From assembly GCA_036825615.1 (NCBI GenBank), contig DAISXY010000018.1:1-64000 (forward strand): DNA of 64,000 nt. Reading direction: 5' to 3'. A program made the position numbers and the translations under genes. Below the pieces are notes generated by a model that was not told where the DNA came from, made no database searches, and saw only the letters and a program-made list of their open reading frames with translations. Numbering within the stretch: the first letter of the stretch is position 1; each line of letters starts with the position of its first letter. This document shows, piece by piece, positions 8,279 to 17,772 of the stretch. Source of the DNA: JAICXG01 sp036825615 (GTDB lineage: Bacteria > Verrucomicrobiota > Verrucomicrobiia > Chthoniobacterales > UBA10450).

Positions 8279-9034
8279 ATGGCCGATTCGAAGACACGCA
8301 TTGATGAAATCGTGGACGGGATCTATCGCATCTCGACCTGGCAGGAACCTTACGGCATCACCTTTAACCAGTTCCTCATCGCCGATGAGCGCTCGGTGCT
8401 GGTTCACACCGGGATGCATCACCTTTACGATGCGGTTCGTGACGCCATCAGTCAGGTCCTCGATCCGGTCAAACTTGGTTGCGTCATCCTTCTCCACTGG
8501 GAAGGCGACGAGAACGGCGGAATGGAGCGGTTCATGAGTGCCGCGCAAGGTTCCGAATTGATCGGCTCGCTCCTCTCGATTCAACTAAACGCCTCCGGTT
8601 TCGGTTTCACCGACCGGGTACGCGGCTTTCGTGACGGCGAGACCCTCGACCTTGGCAAGCACAAATTGCGATTCCTCGAGACCCCGCATGTTCATCATTG
8701 GGATTCCATGATGGTGATCGAGGAAACCACCCATAGTCTCTTCCCCTCCGACCTCTTCATTCAACCGGCCGACCAACCGCCGGTCGTGGGCGAAGATCTC
8801 TCCCAGCCGATGCTCGAACTCTATCGCGGCGCCGGGATTTTTGCCCACGAGTTTCCCATCCGGGACGTCGTCGAGCGGCTGGAAAAAGAGAACCTTGCCT
8901 GGATTCATCCGATGCACGGCGGTTCCTTCCGGCAGGAAGAACTTCCCCATTATGCGCGCGCCTTGCGGGAGAATGATTTCGCTTATCGCGGCCGGCTGCT
9001 TGGGCGCGAAATCGCCAAAGCAGCGCCGATGTAG
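8279..9034 (+). CDS. ODP-type (FprA-like) di-iron metallo-beta-lactamase-fold protein
   Basis: The 251-residue protein carries the flavodiiron-type ligand pattern HWEGDENGG (H-x-E-x-D), HVHHWDSM, SDLF and a C-terminal HPMHGG. These make up the oxygen-binding di-iron site of FprA/ODP proteins. It lacks the flavodoxin domain of true flavodiiron reductases, so it probably uses a separate electron donor or acts as an O2 or NO sensor. ATG 8279 was chosen because homology begins there; upstream sequence in this frame overlaps the previous gene. It runs in series with the small kinase gene downstream. Confidence 0.85.
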   Translation: MADSKTRIDEIVDGIYRISTWQEPYGITFNQFLIADERSVLVHTGMHHLYDAVRDAISQVLDPVKLGCVILLHWEGDENGGMERFMSAAQGSELIGSLLSIQLNASGFGFTDRVRGFRDGETLDLGKHKLRFLETPHVHHWDSMMVIEETTHSLFPSDLFIQPADQPPVVGEDLSQPMLELYRGAGIFAHEFPIRDVVERLEKENLAWIHPMHGGSFRQEELPHYARALRENDFAYRGRLLGREIAKAAPM

Positions 9035-9055
9035 CCCCACATCGCGAATCGTCTG

Positions 9056-9523
9056 ATGAAAGCCGGCTGCGTTGTTTTAATCGGGCTGCCGGCGGCCGGG
9101 AAGACCAGTTTCTATCGCGAGCGCTTCGCAGCCACTCATCTGCATGTGAGCAAGGACCTATGGCCGAGCGCCACCGGTCGCAACGCGCGCCAGGAACAAC
9201 TGATCGCTGATTCGTTAGCCGCAGGTCGCTCCGTAGTGATCGATAACACCAATCCAACCAGGGCGGAACGCGCGGCGATCATTCGCCTTGCGCGCAAGCA
9301 TGACGCGGACGTGATCGGCTACTTCTTTGACGTGCCAACCCGCACCGCGGTGGCGCGCAACGCCGAACGCACGGGCCGCGGCAAGGTCCCCAACGTTGCC
9401 ATCTTCACGGCCGCGAAACGGCTCCAGCGACCAACTCGCGACGAAGGTTTCGATGAGTTATTTCGAGTAACTCTCGCCGCCGACCGGTCGCTTAAGATCG
9501 AACAGATCGAAGAGTGCGCTTGA
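9056..9523 (+). CDS. small P-loop kinase (AAA_33 / polynucleotide-kinase-like)
   Basis: Encodes 155 residues with Walker A GLPAAGKTS at residues 10-18, VVIDNTNPT as the Walker B/NxT region, and a lid arginine segment RNAERTGRGKVP. These features match the 5'-polynucleotide kinase / zeta-toxin-like ATP-binding family. The substrate cannot be told from sequence. It starts 22 bp after the ODP gene on the same strand and could be co-transcribed. A CCTAACGA copy lies just after its stop (9527). Confidence 0.82.
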   Translation: MKAGCVVLIGLPAAGKTSFYRERFAATHLHVSKDLWPSATGRNARQEQLIADSLAAGRSVVIDNTNPTRAERAAIIRLARKHDADVIGYFFDVPTRTAVARNAERTGRGKVPNVAIFTAAKRLQRPTRDEGFDELFRVTLAADRSLKIEQIEECA

Positions 9524-9548
9524 CCACCTAACGAGTAAAGGAGTCGGT

Positions 9549-10246
9549 TTAAGGCTGGCCGCTGCCCCCGATCGAGCCGTAGATGTTTCCGTTCGCGTAG
9601 CTCGCGTCGTTGGCTGCGAGTTGGACGTAGATCGAGGGCAGCTCCACCGGCTGGCCCGGCCGCCCGAGCGGTGTCTGGCCGCCGAATTTCTTCAGCTTTT
9701 CCATCGTCGCGCCCCCACTTGCTTGAAGCGGAGTCCAGATCGGCCCCGGAGCGACGCCGTTTACGCGGATACCTTTTGGACCGAGCTGTTTCGCGAGCGA
9801 CTTCACGTAGCTCATGGTCGCGGCCTTGGTCTGCGCGTAGTCATAAAGATCGGGCGAAGGGTCATAGGCCTGCTCGGAAGTCGTCCCGATGATGACCGAT
9901 CCGGGTTGCAGGTGCGGCAGGGCAGCTTTGATGATCCAAAAGGGCGCGTAGATGTTCGTCTTCATCGTCGCGTCGAAATCCTCGCTCGTCAGGTCCAGGA
10001 TCGACTGGCGCTCCTGTTGGCGGGCGGCGTTGCACCATGCCCGAGTCACCACCGGTAATGAGTGCCTTGCGCCCGGCGAGCCGGCCCCAGCCTTTGTAAC
10101 TCTTCTCACCATGATCCGGTCGAGGGTCCATTTTGCTCGCCAGACCTGGCCAGGGTTGTGACTGTTCCTTGAACGGCGGCTTCGGATACTTCGCGGTTGG
10201 ATCCTGGCGCTTCGCCTCTCCCTTGTTCCCTTTCTGTAATTCGGAC
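9549..10246 (-). pseudogene. short-chain dehydrogenase/reductase pseudogene with internal deletion
   Basis: The C-terminal half (9549 to about 10030) is a normal SDR: a catalytic Tyr-Lys pair in YDYAQTKAATM, the NGVAPGPIWTPL segment and the final GGSGQP. The N-terminal part (about 10035-10246) lies in another frame: YPKPPFKEQSQPWPG, then DHGEKSYKGWGRLAG and the start of the Rossmann motif, ITGGDSGM. The roughly 90 residues that should join GGDSGM to NNAARQQ are missing, and the frames do not match across the junction near 10030-10037. No start codon precedes the YPKPPF part in its frame; a TAG lies at about 10250. An assembly collapse could also explain it. Confidence 0.75.
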
Positions 10247-10299
10247 CGCCGCTATTTTTCTCCGGCAATGGCGGCCACGGCATCCGAATCAAGAACAAG

Positions 10300-10851
10300 A
10301 TGACCACGAGAGGAACAACTTCGATCAAAGGCAGCGGCGCGGAAGAAGCGAAAGAAAAACGCGAGCGCCGCAGGCGCGCACGGAAACGAGAGGATTTGCC
10401 GACGGGAGATTACGCCGCCCTGGTCGCGATCTTCAACGCCTTGCTCGCGACCGCGCTCTTTACCCGCAAATGCACGCAGGAACCATTGCCCGAACGGGTC
10501 GAGCCGAAGGACATCGCGCTCTTTGCGATTGCAACGCAAAAACTCAGTCGCGTCATCACCAAGGATAAGGTGACAGCCGCCTTTCGCGCGCCCTTTACCG
10601 AGATCGAAGGAAAAGGTGGCGCGGGTGAGCTGGAGGAACGCCCCAAGGGTCGCGGCTTGCGTCGCGCCATTGGCGATCTCGTCAGCTGTCCCTTTTGTCT
10701 TGGGACTTGGATCGCGTCCGGTTTCATCTACGGACACATCTTCGCGCCGCGTGTGGCGCGGACCATCGCCAGCATCTTCGCGGTCGGCGGGCTGGCCGAT
10801 TTTCTCCAGCAAGCCTACGTCAAGGCGCAGGAGATGAACGATCAGGTCTAG
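10300..10851 (+). CDS. DUF1360 family membrane protein
   Basis: The 183-residue protein has a charged Lys/Arg-rich N-terminus, a hydrophobic segment (ALVAIFNALLATALF), KLSRVITKD, then the family hallmark SCPFCLGTWIASGFIYG and a final hydrophobic stretch. The CPFC pair and glycine-rich helix are the usual DUF1360 signature; some members are annotated as sporulation-related in Bacillus, but the function is unknown here. It is divergent from the SDR pseudogene. A CCTAACGA copy follows at 10889. Confidence 0.8.
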   Translation: MTTRGTTSIKGSGAEEAKEKRERRRRARKREDLPTGDYAALVAIFNALLATALFTRKCTQEPLPERVEPKDIALFAIATQKLSRVITKDKVTAAFRAPFTEIEGKGGAGELEERPKGRGLRRAIGDLVSCPFCLGTWIASGFIYGHIFAPRVARTIASIFAVGGLADFLQQAYVKAQEMNDQV

Positions 10852-11019
10852 CGGATTGCCCCATCCAATCCCACTCCGCCCCGCCGCGCCTAACGAGTGC
10901 ATCAACGCGTGCGATCCGATAAGCCTCAGGGCAGACCCGATGCCTCGCAATCCGTTTCACGCTTAGGCTGGCGCGTACTGGAGGAAACCGCTAAATGTCC
11001 GAAACGAAGCCGCCTGCCG

Positions 11020-13017
11020 ATGAGTTTGTTTCGCGAATTGAAGCGTCGCAACGTCTACAAGGTGGCGGCGGCCTACGCCGTCGTCGCCTGGCTCCTCGTC
11101 CAGATTGCAACCCAGACCTTCCCGTTTTTCGAGATCCCAAATTGGGCGATTCGCCTCACGATTTTGCTCCTGGTGATCGGCTTCCCGATCGCGCTTGTCA
11201 TCGCCTGGGCGTTCGAGCTCACACCCGAAGGAGTCAAACGCACCGAATCCGTGCCGGGCGGACCATCGCGTGCGTCCAGTGGGCGGGTTTGGATCTATGT
11301 TGTGGCCGCGGCGGGATTGTTCTCGGCCGGCTTGTTCCTGCTCGGACGCTTCACCGCGCCTCATATCTCGGCGGAGGCGGGAAAGTCGATCGCGGTTTTG
11401 CCATTTGAAAACCGGAGCGAAGACAAGGCGAACGCGTTCTTCGCCGACGGGATCCAGGATGAGATCCTGACCCGGCTGGCTAAGATCGCCGACCTCAAGG
11501 TCATCTCTCGCACTTCGACCCAGCGCTACAAAAGTTCTCCGGAAAATCTGCCCGAAATCGCGCGTCAGCTCGGGGTCGAACACGTCCTCGAAGGAAGCGT
11601 GCAAAAGGCGGGCAAGCAGGTGCGCGTGACGGTGCAGTTGATTCGCGGCACGACCGATTCCCATGTCTGGGCCGAGACCTACGATCGCAATCTAACTGAT
11701 ATCCTGGCGGTCGAGAGCGAGATTGCGAGCACGATCGCACGCGCCTTGCAGGCGAAGCTCACACCACATGAAGAAAAAGCGGTCGCGGCCAAACCGACGG
11801 AGAACCCGGACGCCTACGAAGAGTACCTGCGGGGGCTCGCAATCTGGAACAAATTAACCTACGCCCAGGAGGACAACGAGGAGATGGTGCGACATTTCTC
11901 GCGCGCGGTGCAGTTGGATCCGAAGTTCGCCCTCGCGTGGTCGTTTCTCTGCATTGCGCATTCGAACCAATATTGGGCGTTCAATTCGACGCCGGGATTG
12001 GCGGAGGCGGCGCAAACCGCGCTCGATCATGCGCAGGACCTCGCCCCGGACGCGGGCGAGACCTTCTTCGCCGCCGGAATATATCAATACAAGGTGCGCG
12101 AAGATTACGACGCGGCGCTGACGGCGTTCGCCAAGGCGCGCGAACGTTCTGCCAGTCGAGTGATGGCGACTGAATTCTCCGCCTACGTTAAACGGCGTCA
12201 GGGAAAATGGGACGATGCAATTCCCCTCCATGCGGAGTCGCTAGAGATCGATCCGCGTAATCCGATCATCCTTTCGGAAGCGGCGTTGACCTATCGCGCC
12301 TTACGCCGCTTCGACGAAGCGCATGCGCTGATGGACCGCGCACGGGCGATCGAACCAGAGAATCCCGAATTGCGGGCGCAAAAGGCCGAGTTCGCTCTTG
12401 CGCAGGGTGACACCGCCACGGCCGAGCGTTTACTCAAGGACGTTGTCATCGCTGGCGCCGATCCAAATGTCACGATGACTTGTGTCCAGCTGCGTCTTTT
12501 CCAAAGAAGATACGCGGAGGCAATCGCCATCCTCGAACGCGTTCTGGCGGCGCCGGAAAAACTGGCCAGCTCGTTTGCCGGGTTGACGGCGAACTATCGC
12601 GCCGAGCTGGCGATTGCGAGGGCGCTGGCGAACGATCCGGATGCGAAGCGAGGCTTGGAACGCGCCCGCGACGAATTGGCGTCCATTCATCCGCAACCTG
12701 GCGGTCTCGGCTGGAGCACGACGATGGTCCTTTTGGTCTCCGGGATTCTGCACGACAAGGCGACGGTCGATCGCGTCGCGGCGCAGCTTCAGGATCGGAT
12801 CGAGAAGGACGCTTTCACTGCATCGTTTCACCGCGGCACGATCGCGACGGCGCGCGCCTGGCTGGGCGAAAAAGAAACCGCTTTGCAGGCTCTGCCTGAG
12901 CTTCTGCAACTCCCGGGCGAAGCTTGCCTGACTCCGGCATTGCTCCGGCTGAATCCGTTGTTCGATCCCTTGCGGAGCGAGGCCCAATTCCAGGAGCTGG
13001 CAAGAGCGAAACCGTGA
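11020..13017 (+). CDS. membrane-anchored TolB-like/TPR protein
   Basis: Encodes 665 residues from ATG 11020, where MSLFRELKRRNVYKVAAAY, the usual N-terminus of this family, begins; an earlier ATG at 10995 is in another frame. Two or three membrane helices (residues about 13-65 and 90-115) are followed by a TolB-like domain (SIAVLPFENRSEDK, FFADGIQDEIL, LKVISRTST, WAETYDRNLTDI) and then TPR repeats. In many bacteria these proteins carry an N-terminal DNA-binding or kinase domain instead. Function is unknown; a role in signalling or protein assembly is inferred from the TPR units. It is a paralogue of the genes at 6202 and 39056. Confidence 0.85.
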   Translation: MSLFRELKRRNVYKVAAAYAVVAWLLVQIATQTFPFFEIPNWAIRLTILLLVIGFPIALVIAWAFELTPEGVKRTESVPGGPSRASSGRVWIYVVAAAGLFSAGLFLLGRFTAPHISAEAGKSIAVLPFENRSEDKANAFFADGIQDEILTRLAKIADLKVISRTSTQRYKSSPENLPEIARQLGVEHVLEGSVQKAGKQVRVTVQLIRGTTDSHVWAETYDRNLTDILAVESEIASTIARALQAKLTPHEEKAVAAKPTENPDAYEEYLRGLAIWNKLTYAQEDNEEMVRHFSRAVQLDPKFALAWSFLCIAHSNQYWAFNSTPGLAEAAQTALDHAQDLAPDAGETFFAAGIYQYKVREDYDAALTAFAKARERSASRVMATEFSAYVKRRQGKWDDAIPLHAESLEIDPRNPIILSEAALTYRALRRFDEAHALMDRARAIEPENPELRAQKAEFALAQGDTATAERLLKDVVIAGADPNVTMTCVQLRLFQRRYAEAIAILERVLAAPEKLASSFAGLTANYRAELAIARALANDPDAKRGLERARDELASIHPQPGGLGWSTTMVLLVSGILHDKATVDRVAAQLQDRIEKDAFTASFHRGTIATARAWLGEKETALQALPELLQLPGEACLTPALLRLNPLFDPLRSEAQFQELARAKP

Positions 13018-13119
13018 CTTGCGCCCGCGGCCGGGCTCCAGGCATTGCCTGCGCAAAAACTGCACAGCAAAACGCAAGGCTCGTGCATCGCTTTTTTTGG
13101 AGATGGCTACGGTTCAAGC

Positions 13120-16100
13120 ATGCAAGCCACGACCGAGCCCGCTGAACAAATTCACCCAACCAGCCCCCAGGCGCGGCGGCAGCGAAAGCCGCAATTCAAA
13201 ACTCTCGACGCGAACGAAGCGGTCGCGCGGATCGCCTATGCGCTCAATGAAGTGATCGCGATCTATCCCATCACGCCCGCCTCGCCGATGGGCGAATGGG
13301 CCGACGCCTGGTCGGCGGCGGGAGTGAAGAACCTCTGGGGCACGGTCCCGATGATCGCTGAGATGCAGAGCGAAGCCGGGACCGCGGGTGCCATCCACGG
13401 CGCGCTTCAGACCGGCGCACTCAGCACCACCTTCACCGCTTCGCAGGGATTGCTCCTCGTGATTCCTAACATGTACAAGATCGCGGGCGAGCTCACCCCA
13501 ACGGTGATTCATGTCGCCGCCCGCTCGCTCGCGGCCCAGGCGTTATCGATTTTCGGCGATCACAGCGATGTCATGGCGGCCCGCGCCACCGGTTGGGCGA
13601 TGCTCTGCTCCGCCTCGGTGCAGGAAGCGCAGGACCTCGCCCTCATCGCCCATGCCGCCACCCTCGAATCGCGTCTTCCGTTTCTGCATTTCTTCGACGG
13701 CTTCCGCACCTCCCATGAGATCGCGAAGATCAATCTCCTGCCTCACGACGTGCTCGAAGAGATGATTAACGAGGAGCGCATCTTCGAGCATCGCGCCCGC
13801 GCGCTTTCGCCCGATCATCCGGTCCTGCGCGGGACAGCGCAAAACCCGGACGTTTATTTCCAGGCGCGCGAGACGGTGAACCCGTTCTACGCCGCCGCCT
13901 CGCAAATCGTGCAGCAGTCGATGAATCGTTTCGCGGAGCTGACCGGACGACAGTATTCGCTTTTCGAATATCACGGCGCACCGGACGCCGAGCGCGTCAT
14001 CGTCCTCATGGGCTCGGGCTGCGAGGCCGTGCACGAGACGGTCGACTATCTCGTCGCGCGCAAGGAAAAGGTCGGAGTGGTCAAAGTGCGATTGTATCGG
14101 CCGTTCGATACGAAAGCCTTCACTGAGGCGCTCCCGCCGACGGTGCGCAGCATCGCGGTTTTGGATCGCACGAAAGAACCGGGCGCGAGCGGCGAGCCGC
14201 TCTATCTCGATTGCCTCAATGCGCTCTACGAACAGGAATGGTATGACCTCGCGATCATCGGCGGGCGCTATGGTTTGTCCTCAAAGGAGTTTACCCCCGC
14301 GATGGCCAAGGCGGTCTTCGATAATCTCGCCAAGTCTGCACCGAAGAATCATTTCACGATTGGAATCGAGGATGATCTTTCCCACACCAGCCTGACCTTC
14401 GACCCTGATTTCACGGTCGAGCCTAACGACGTCGTGCGCGCGCAATTCTTCGGCCTCGGCGCGGATGGCACGGTGGGCGCAAACAAGGAGTCGATCAAAA
14501 TTATTGGCGAAAACACGCCCTTCTTTGCCCAGGGCTATTTCGTTTATGACTCGAAGAAGTCAGGCGCGATGACTATCTCTCATTTGCGTTTTGGTCCGCG
14601 CCCGATTCGCTCCACCTATCTCATCAGCAAGGCCAATTTCGTTGCCTGTCATCAGCCTTTCCTGCTTGAGACTCAGGACGTGCTGAAGGATCTCGCGCCG
14701 CGCGGGACTTTCCTTCTCAATTCGACCTTTCCGCGCGACCGGGTCTGGGCGCGATTGCCTGAAAACATCCAGCGCCGGCTGATCGAGTTACAGGCGCATT
14801 TCTTTGTCATCGATGCGGGCAAGGTCGCACGCGAATCGGGGATGGGCGGCCGGATCAATACCGTGATGCAAACCTGTTTCTTCGCCATCTCCGGTGTGCT
14901 CCCACCGGAAAAGGCGATCGAGGCAATCAAGCGCTCGATTCGCAAGAGTTACGCAAAGAAAGGCGATGAAGTCATTTCGATGAATCTCCGCGCGGTCGAT
15001 GAAGCACTGACTCATCTCTACGAAATCGAAGTTCCCAAGGCAGTGACAGCGCGCCCCGCGAGCAGCAACGGAGCGCTCAAAAGCGCGCCGAAGTTTGTCC
15101 AGAATGTCCTGGGCGAGATCATCGCGGGCCGCGGCGACCGCCTTCCGGTGAGCGCTTTGCCTAACGACGGAACCTTTCCTACCGGCACAGCGCAATTTGA
15201 GAAGCGGAATCTTGCGACCGAGGTGCCGGTGTGGGATCCGAAGGTCTGCATCCAATGCGGCAAATGTGTCATGGTCTGCCCGCACGCTGTCATCCGCAGC
15301 AAGGTCTACGAACCAGCGCGGCTCGAGAGCGCGCCCGCCGGCTTTAAGTCACATCCGGCGCGGCTCCCGGAGTGGAAAGACCTAAGTTACACGCTCCAGG
15401 TCGCGGTCGAGGATTGCACCGGTTGCGGCATATGCGTTGATGTTTGCCCGGCGCGCAACAAATCCGAGGCACGCCTCAAGGCGATCAACATGCAGCCGCA
15501 GTTGCCATTGCGCGAAGTCGAGCGCGCAAACTGGGATTTCTTTCTTTCCCTGCCGGAGTTCGATCGCACGCGCCTGACGGATGTGAACGTCCGTGAAATG
15601 CAGGTCCGTCAGCCGCTCTTCGAGTTTTCCGGAGCCTGTGCCGGTTGTGGCGAGACACCTTACATCAAGTTACTGACTCAACTCTTCGGCGACCGGCTTG
15701 TGATCGCGAACGCCACCGGCTGCTCGTCCATTTACGGCGGCAACCTGCCGACCACTCCTTACACGAAGAACAGCGACGGCCGCGGCCCTGCCTGGTCTAA
15801 CTCGCTTTTCGAGGATAACGCGGAGTTCGGGCTCGGCTTCCGGCTCTCGCTTGATAAGCAACAGGAGTTTGCCGGTGAGTTACTTGTTCGGCTTATCCCG
15901 CAGGTCGGGCGCCATCTGGCGATGGATATTCTCAATGCCCGGCAGCGCGACGAAGCCGATATTGCCGAGCAACGGGCCCGTGTCATGGAGTTAAAGCGCC
16001 GCCTTCACTCGTTAGGCGACGCGCATGCCAGGCGTTTGCTCGCGATCGCCGATACCCTTGTGCGCAAGAGTGTCTGGATCGTGGGCGGCGATGGCTGGGG

Positions 16101-16743
16101 TTATGATATCGGTTACGGCGGCCTCGATCATGTTCTGGCGAGCGGTCACAACGTCAAAGTCTTACTTCTCGACACCGAGGTTTACTCCAACACCGGAGGG
16201 CAATGCTCGAAAGCGACCCCGCGTGCGGCGGTGGCAAAGTTTGCCTCCGCGGGCAAACGAGCTTCGAAGAAAGACCTGGGGCTGATTGCGATGACATACG
16301 GCCATATCTATGTCGCCTCCGTCGCGATGGGCGCAAAGGATGAGCATACCTTGAAAGCTTTCCTCGAAGCCGAAGCCTACGATGGGCCGGCACTGATCAT
16401 TGCTTACAGCCATTGTATTGCTCACGGAATCAACATGACCACGGCAATGCAGAACCAGAAGGCAGCGGTCCACTCCGGTCACTGGCTGCTTTATCGTTAT
16501 AATCCGGAACGGATTCGGCGGAAGGAAAATCCCCTCCAGCTCGACTCCGGACCGGCTCGGATCAAGACGGCGGATTATTTCAAACTGGAAAATCGTTTTC
16601 GTATGCTGGAGAAGAGTGATCCGCGCGCCGCCACAATCTTACTCGCGCAAGCGCAGTCGGAAGTCACTGACCGTCGCGCACAGTACGAATTTCTCGCCAG
16701 CAGAACCTTCAACGGAGCAACGACTCATGAACCTAACCACTAA
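13120..16743 (+). CDS. nifJ: pyruvate:ferredoxin (flavodoxin) oxidoreductase
   Basis: Oxidatively decarboxylates pyruvate to acetyl-CoA, reducing ferredoxin or flavodoxin. The 1207-residue single-chain enzyme has all expected parts: the domain I motif YPITPASPMGEWAD, the central gamma domain, two 4Fe-4S motifs (CIQCGKCVMVCP from residue 710, CTGCGICVDVCP from 766), the C-terminal cluster and thiamine-pyrophosphate region starting GACAGCGETP near 838, and GGDGWGYDIGYGGLDH. ATG 13120 was chosen as the start nearest conserved sequence; ATG 13045 would add 25 residues. Its end overlaps the next gene by 17 bp. Three CCTAACGA copies lie inside, each read as PND or SLG. Confidence 0.96.
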   Translation: MQATTEPAEQIHPTSPQARRQRKPQFKTLDANEAVARIAYALNEVIAIYPITPASPMGEWADAWSAAGVKNLWGTVPMIAEMQSEAGTAGAIHGALQTGALSTTFTASQGLLLVIPNMYKIAGELTPTVIHVAARSLAAQALSIFGDHSDVMAARATGWAMLCSASVQEAQDLALIAHAATLESRLPFLHFFDGFRTSHEIAKINLLPHDVLEEMINEERIFEHRARALSPDHPVLRGTAQNPDVYFQARETVNPFYAAASQIVQQSMNRFAELTGRQYSLFEYHGAPDAERVIVLMGSGCEAVHETVDYLVARKEKVGVVKVRLYRPFDTKAFTEALPPTVRSIAVLDRTKEPGASGEPLYLDCLNALYEQEWYDLAIIGGRYGLSSKEFTPAMAKAVFDNLAKSAPKNHFTIGIEDDLSHTSLTFDPDFTVEPNDVVRAQFFGLGADGTVGANKESIKIIGENTPFFAQGYFVYDSKKSGAMTISHLRFGPRPIRSTYLISKANFVACHQPFLLETQDVLKDLAPRGTFLLNSTFPRDRVWARLPENIQRRLIELQAHFFVIDAGKVARESGMGGRINTVMQTCFFAISGVLPPEKAIEAIKRSIRKSYAKKGDEVISMNLRAVDEALTHLYEIEVPKAVTARPASSNGALKSAPKFVQNVLGEIIAGRGDRLPVSALPNDGTFPTGTAQFEKRNLATEVPVWDPKVCIQCGKCVMVCPHAVIRSKVYEPARLESAPAGFKSHPARLPEWKDLSYTLQVAVEDCTGCGICVDVCPARNKSEARLKAINMQPQLPLREVERANWDFFLSLPEFDRTRLTDVNVREMQVRQPLFEFSGACAGCGETPYIKLLTQLFGDRLVIANATGCSSIYGGNLPTTPYTKNSDGRGPAWSNSLFEDNAEFGLGFRLSLDKQQEFAGELLVRLIPQVGRHLAMDILNARQRDEADIAEQRARVMELKRRLHSLGDAHARRLLAIADTLVRKSVWIVGGDGWGYDIGYGGLDHVLASGHNVKVLLLDTEVYSNTGGQCSKATPRAAVAKFASAGKRASKKDLGLIAMTYGHIYVASVAMGAKDEHTLKAFLEAEAYDGPALIIAYSHCIAHGINMTTAMQNQKAAVHSGHWLLYRYNPERIRRKENPLQLDSGPARIKTADYFKLENRFRMLEKSDPRAATILLAQAQSEVTDRRAQYEFLASRTFNGATTHEPNH

Positions 16744-17725
16744 CTATCTCGGTTTTAAACTTCGCACCCCGCTCGTCCCGTCGGCCTCGCCGCTTTCGGA
16801 AAATCCCGACAACATTAAGCGAATGGAAGACGCCGGCGCCGCCGGGATCGTCTTTCATTCGCTCTTCGAGGAACAGCTGCGGCGCGACCATCATGAGTTA
16901 CATTACTACCTTGAACAGGGGAGTGAGAGCTATGCGGAGTCGCTCTCCTTCTTTCCCCAGCAAGAGGAATTCAAGGTTGGGCCCGAGGCGTATCTGGATC
17001 ACATCGCGCAGGCCAAGGCCGCGGTTCACATCCCAATCATCGCCAGTCTCAATGGCTCGACTTTTGGCGGCTGGATGAAGTATGCGCGCGAGATCGAGCA
17101 AGCCGGCGCTGACGCACTCGAGTTGAATATCTATAACGTCCCGACCGACCCGGAACGGAGCGCAGCCGATATCGAGAACGAATACCTGACGATTGTGGCT
17201 TCGATCAAGGCCCAGTTGAGCATTCCGGTAGCGGTAAAGCTAAGTCCCTTCTTCACGAACTTTGCCCATTTCGCCAGTCGCCTTGATCAACAGGGAGCGA
17301 ATGCTCTCGTCCTGTTTAATCGCTTTTATCAGCCTGATATAGAGCTCGAGACACCTGAAATCTCCCCGAACATTCTCCTCAGCACGCCGATGGCGATGCG
17401 GCTCCCGATGCGCTGGATCGCAATCCTTTACGGCCGGATCGGAGCGAACCTGGCGGCGACGAGCGGGATTCATCGTGCGAGCGACGCGCTCAAGATGCTC
17501 ATGGCCGGCGCGGATGTGACGATGTTGTGTTCCATCCTCCTGCGCCGCGGGATCGGTCACCTCGCGGTCATCGAGCAGGAGATGCGGCAATGGATGGAGG
17601 AACATGAGTATGAGTCAGTCGAGCAGCTCAAGGGAAGCATGAGCCAGAAACATTGTCCGGACCCAGCCGCCTTCGAGCGTGCCCAATACATGCGTGCGCT
17701 CGCGACCTATCCAGCCAACACTTGA
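16727..17725 (+). CDS. dihydroorotate dehydrogenase-like FMN protein
   Basis: The 332-residue TIM-barrel protein of the DHOD-like/PreA group contains PLVPSASPLSENPDNIKRM near the start, SLNGSTFGGWMKYARE, ELNIYNVPTDPE, PVAVKLSPFFTN and the C-terminal AGADVTMLCS phosphate-binding region. I chose ATG 16727 because GGAG lies about 9 bases upstream and the family N-terminus (NLTTNYLGFKLRTPLV) begins there. The 17-bp overlap with nifJ implies co-translation. It may receive electrons through the NifJ/ferredoxin pool, but whether it acts on dihydroorotate is not established. No classical pyrD is in this window. Confidence 0.88.
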   Translation: MNLTTNYLGFKLRTPLVPSASPLSENPDNIKRMEDAGAAGIVFHSLFEEQLRRDHHELHYYLEQGSESYAESLSFFPQQEEFKVGPEAYLDHIAQAKAAVHIPIIASLNGSTFGGWMKYAREIEQAGADALELNIYNVPTDPERSAADIENEYLTIVASIKAQLSIPVAVKLSPFFTNFAHFASRLDQQGANALVLFNRFYQPDIELETPEISPNILLSTPMAMRLPMRWIAILYGRIGANLAATSGIHRASDALKMLMAGADVTMLCSILLRRGIGHLAVIEQEMRQWMEEHEYESVEQLKGSMSQKHCPDPAAFERAQYMRALATYPANT

Positions 17726-17736
17726 GAGCCCGAGGG

Positions 17737-17756
17737 AGCGGTGGTGTTAAACCGCT
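17737..17756. terminator. hairpin between convergent genes
   Basis: AGCGGT (17737-17742) pairs with ACCGCT (17751-17756) between the dihydroorotate-dehydrogenase-like gene and the convergent serine-hydrolase-like gene. There is no T-run on either side, so intrinsic termination is uncertain. Confidence 0.3.
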
Positions 17757-17772
17757 GTGCTAAGCGTCGTCA

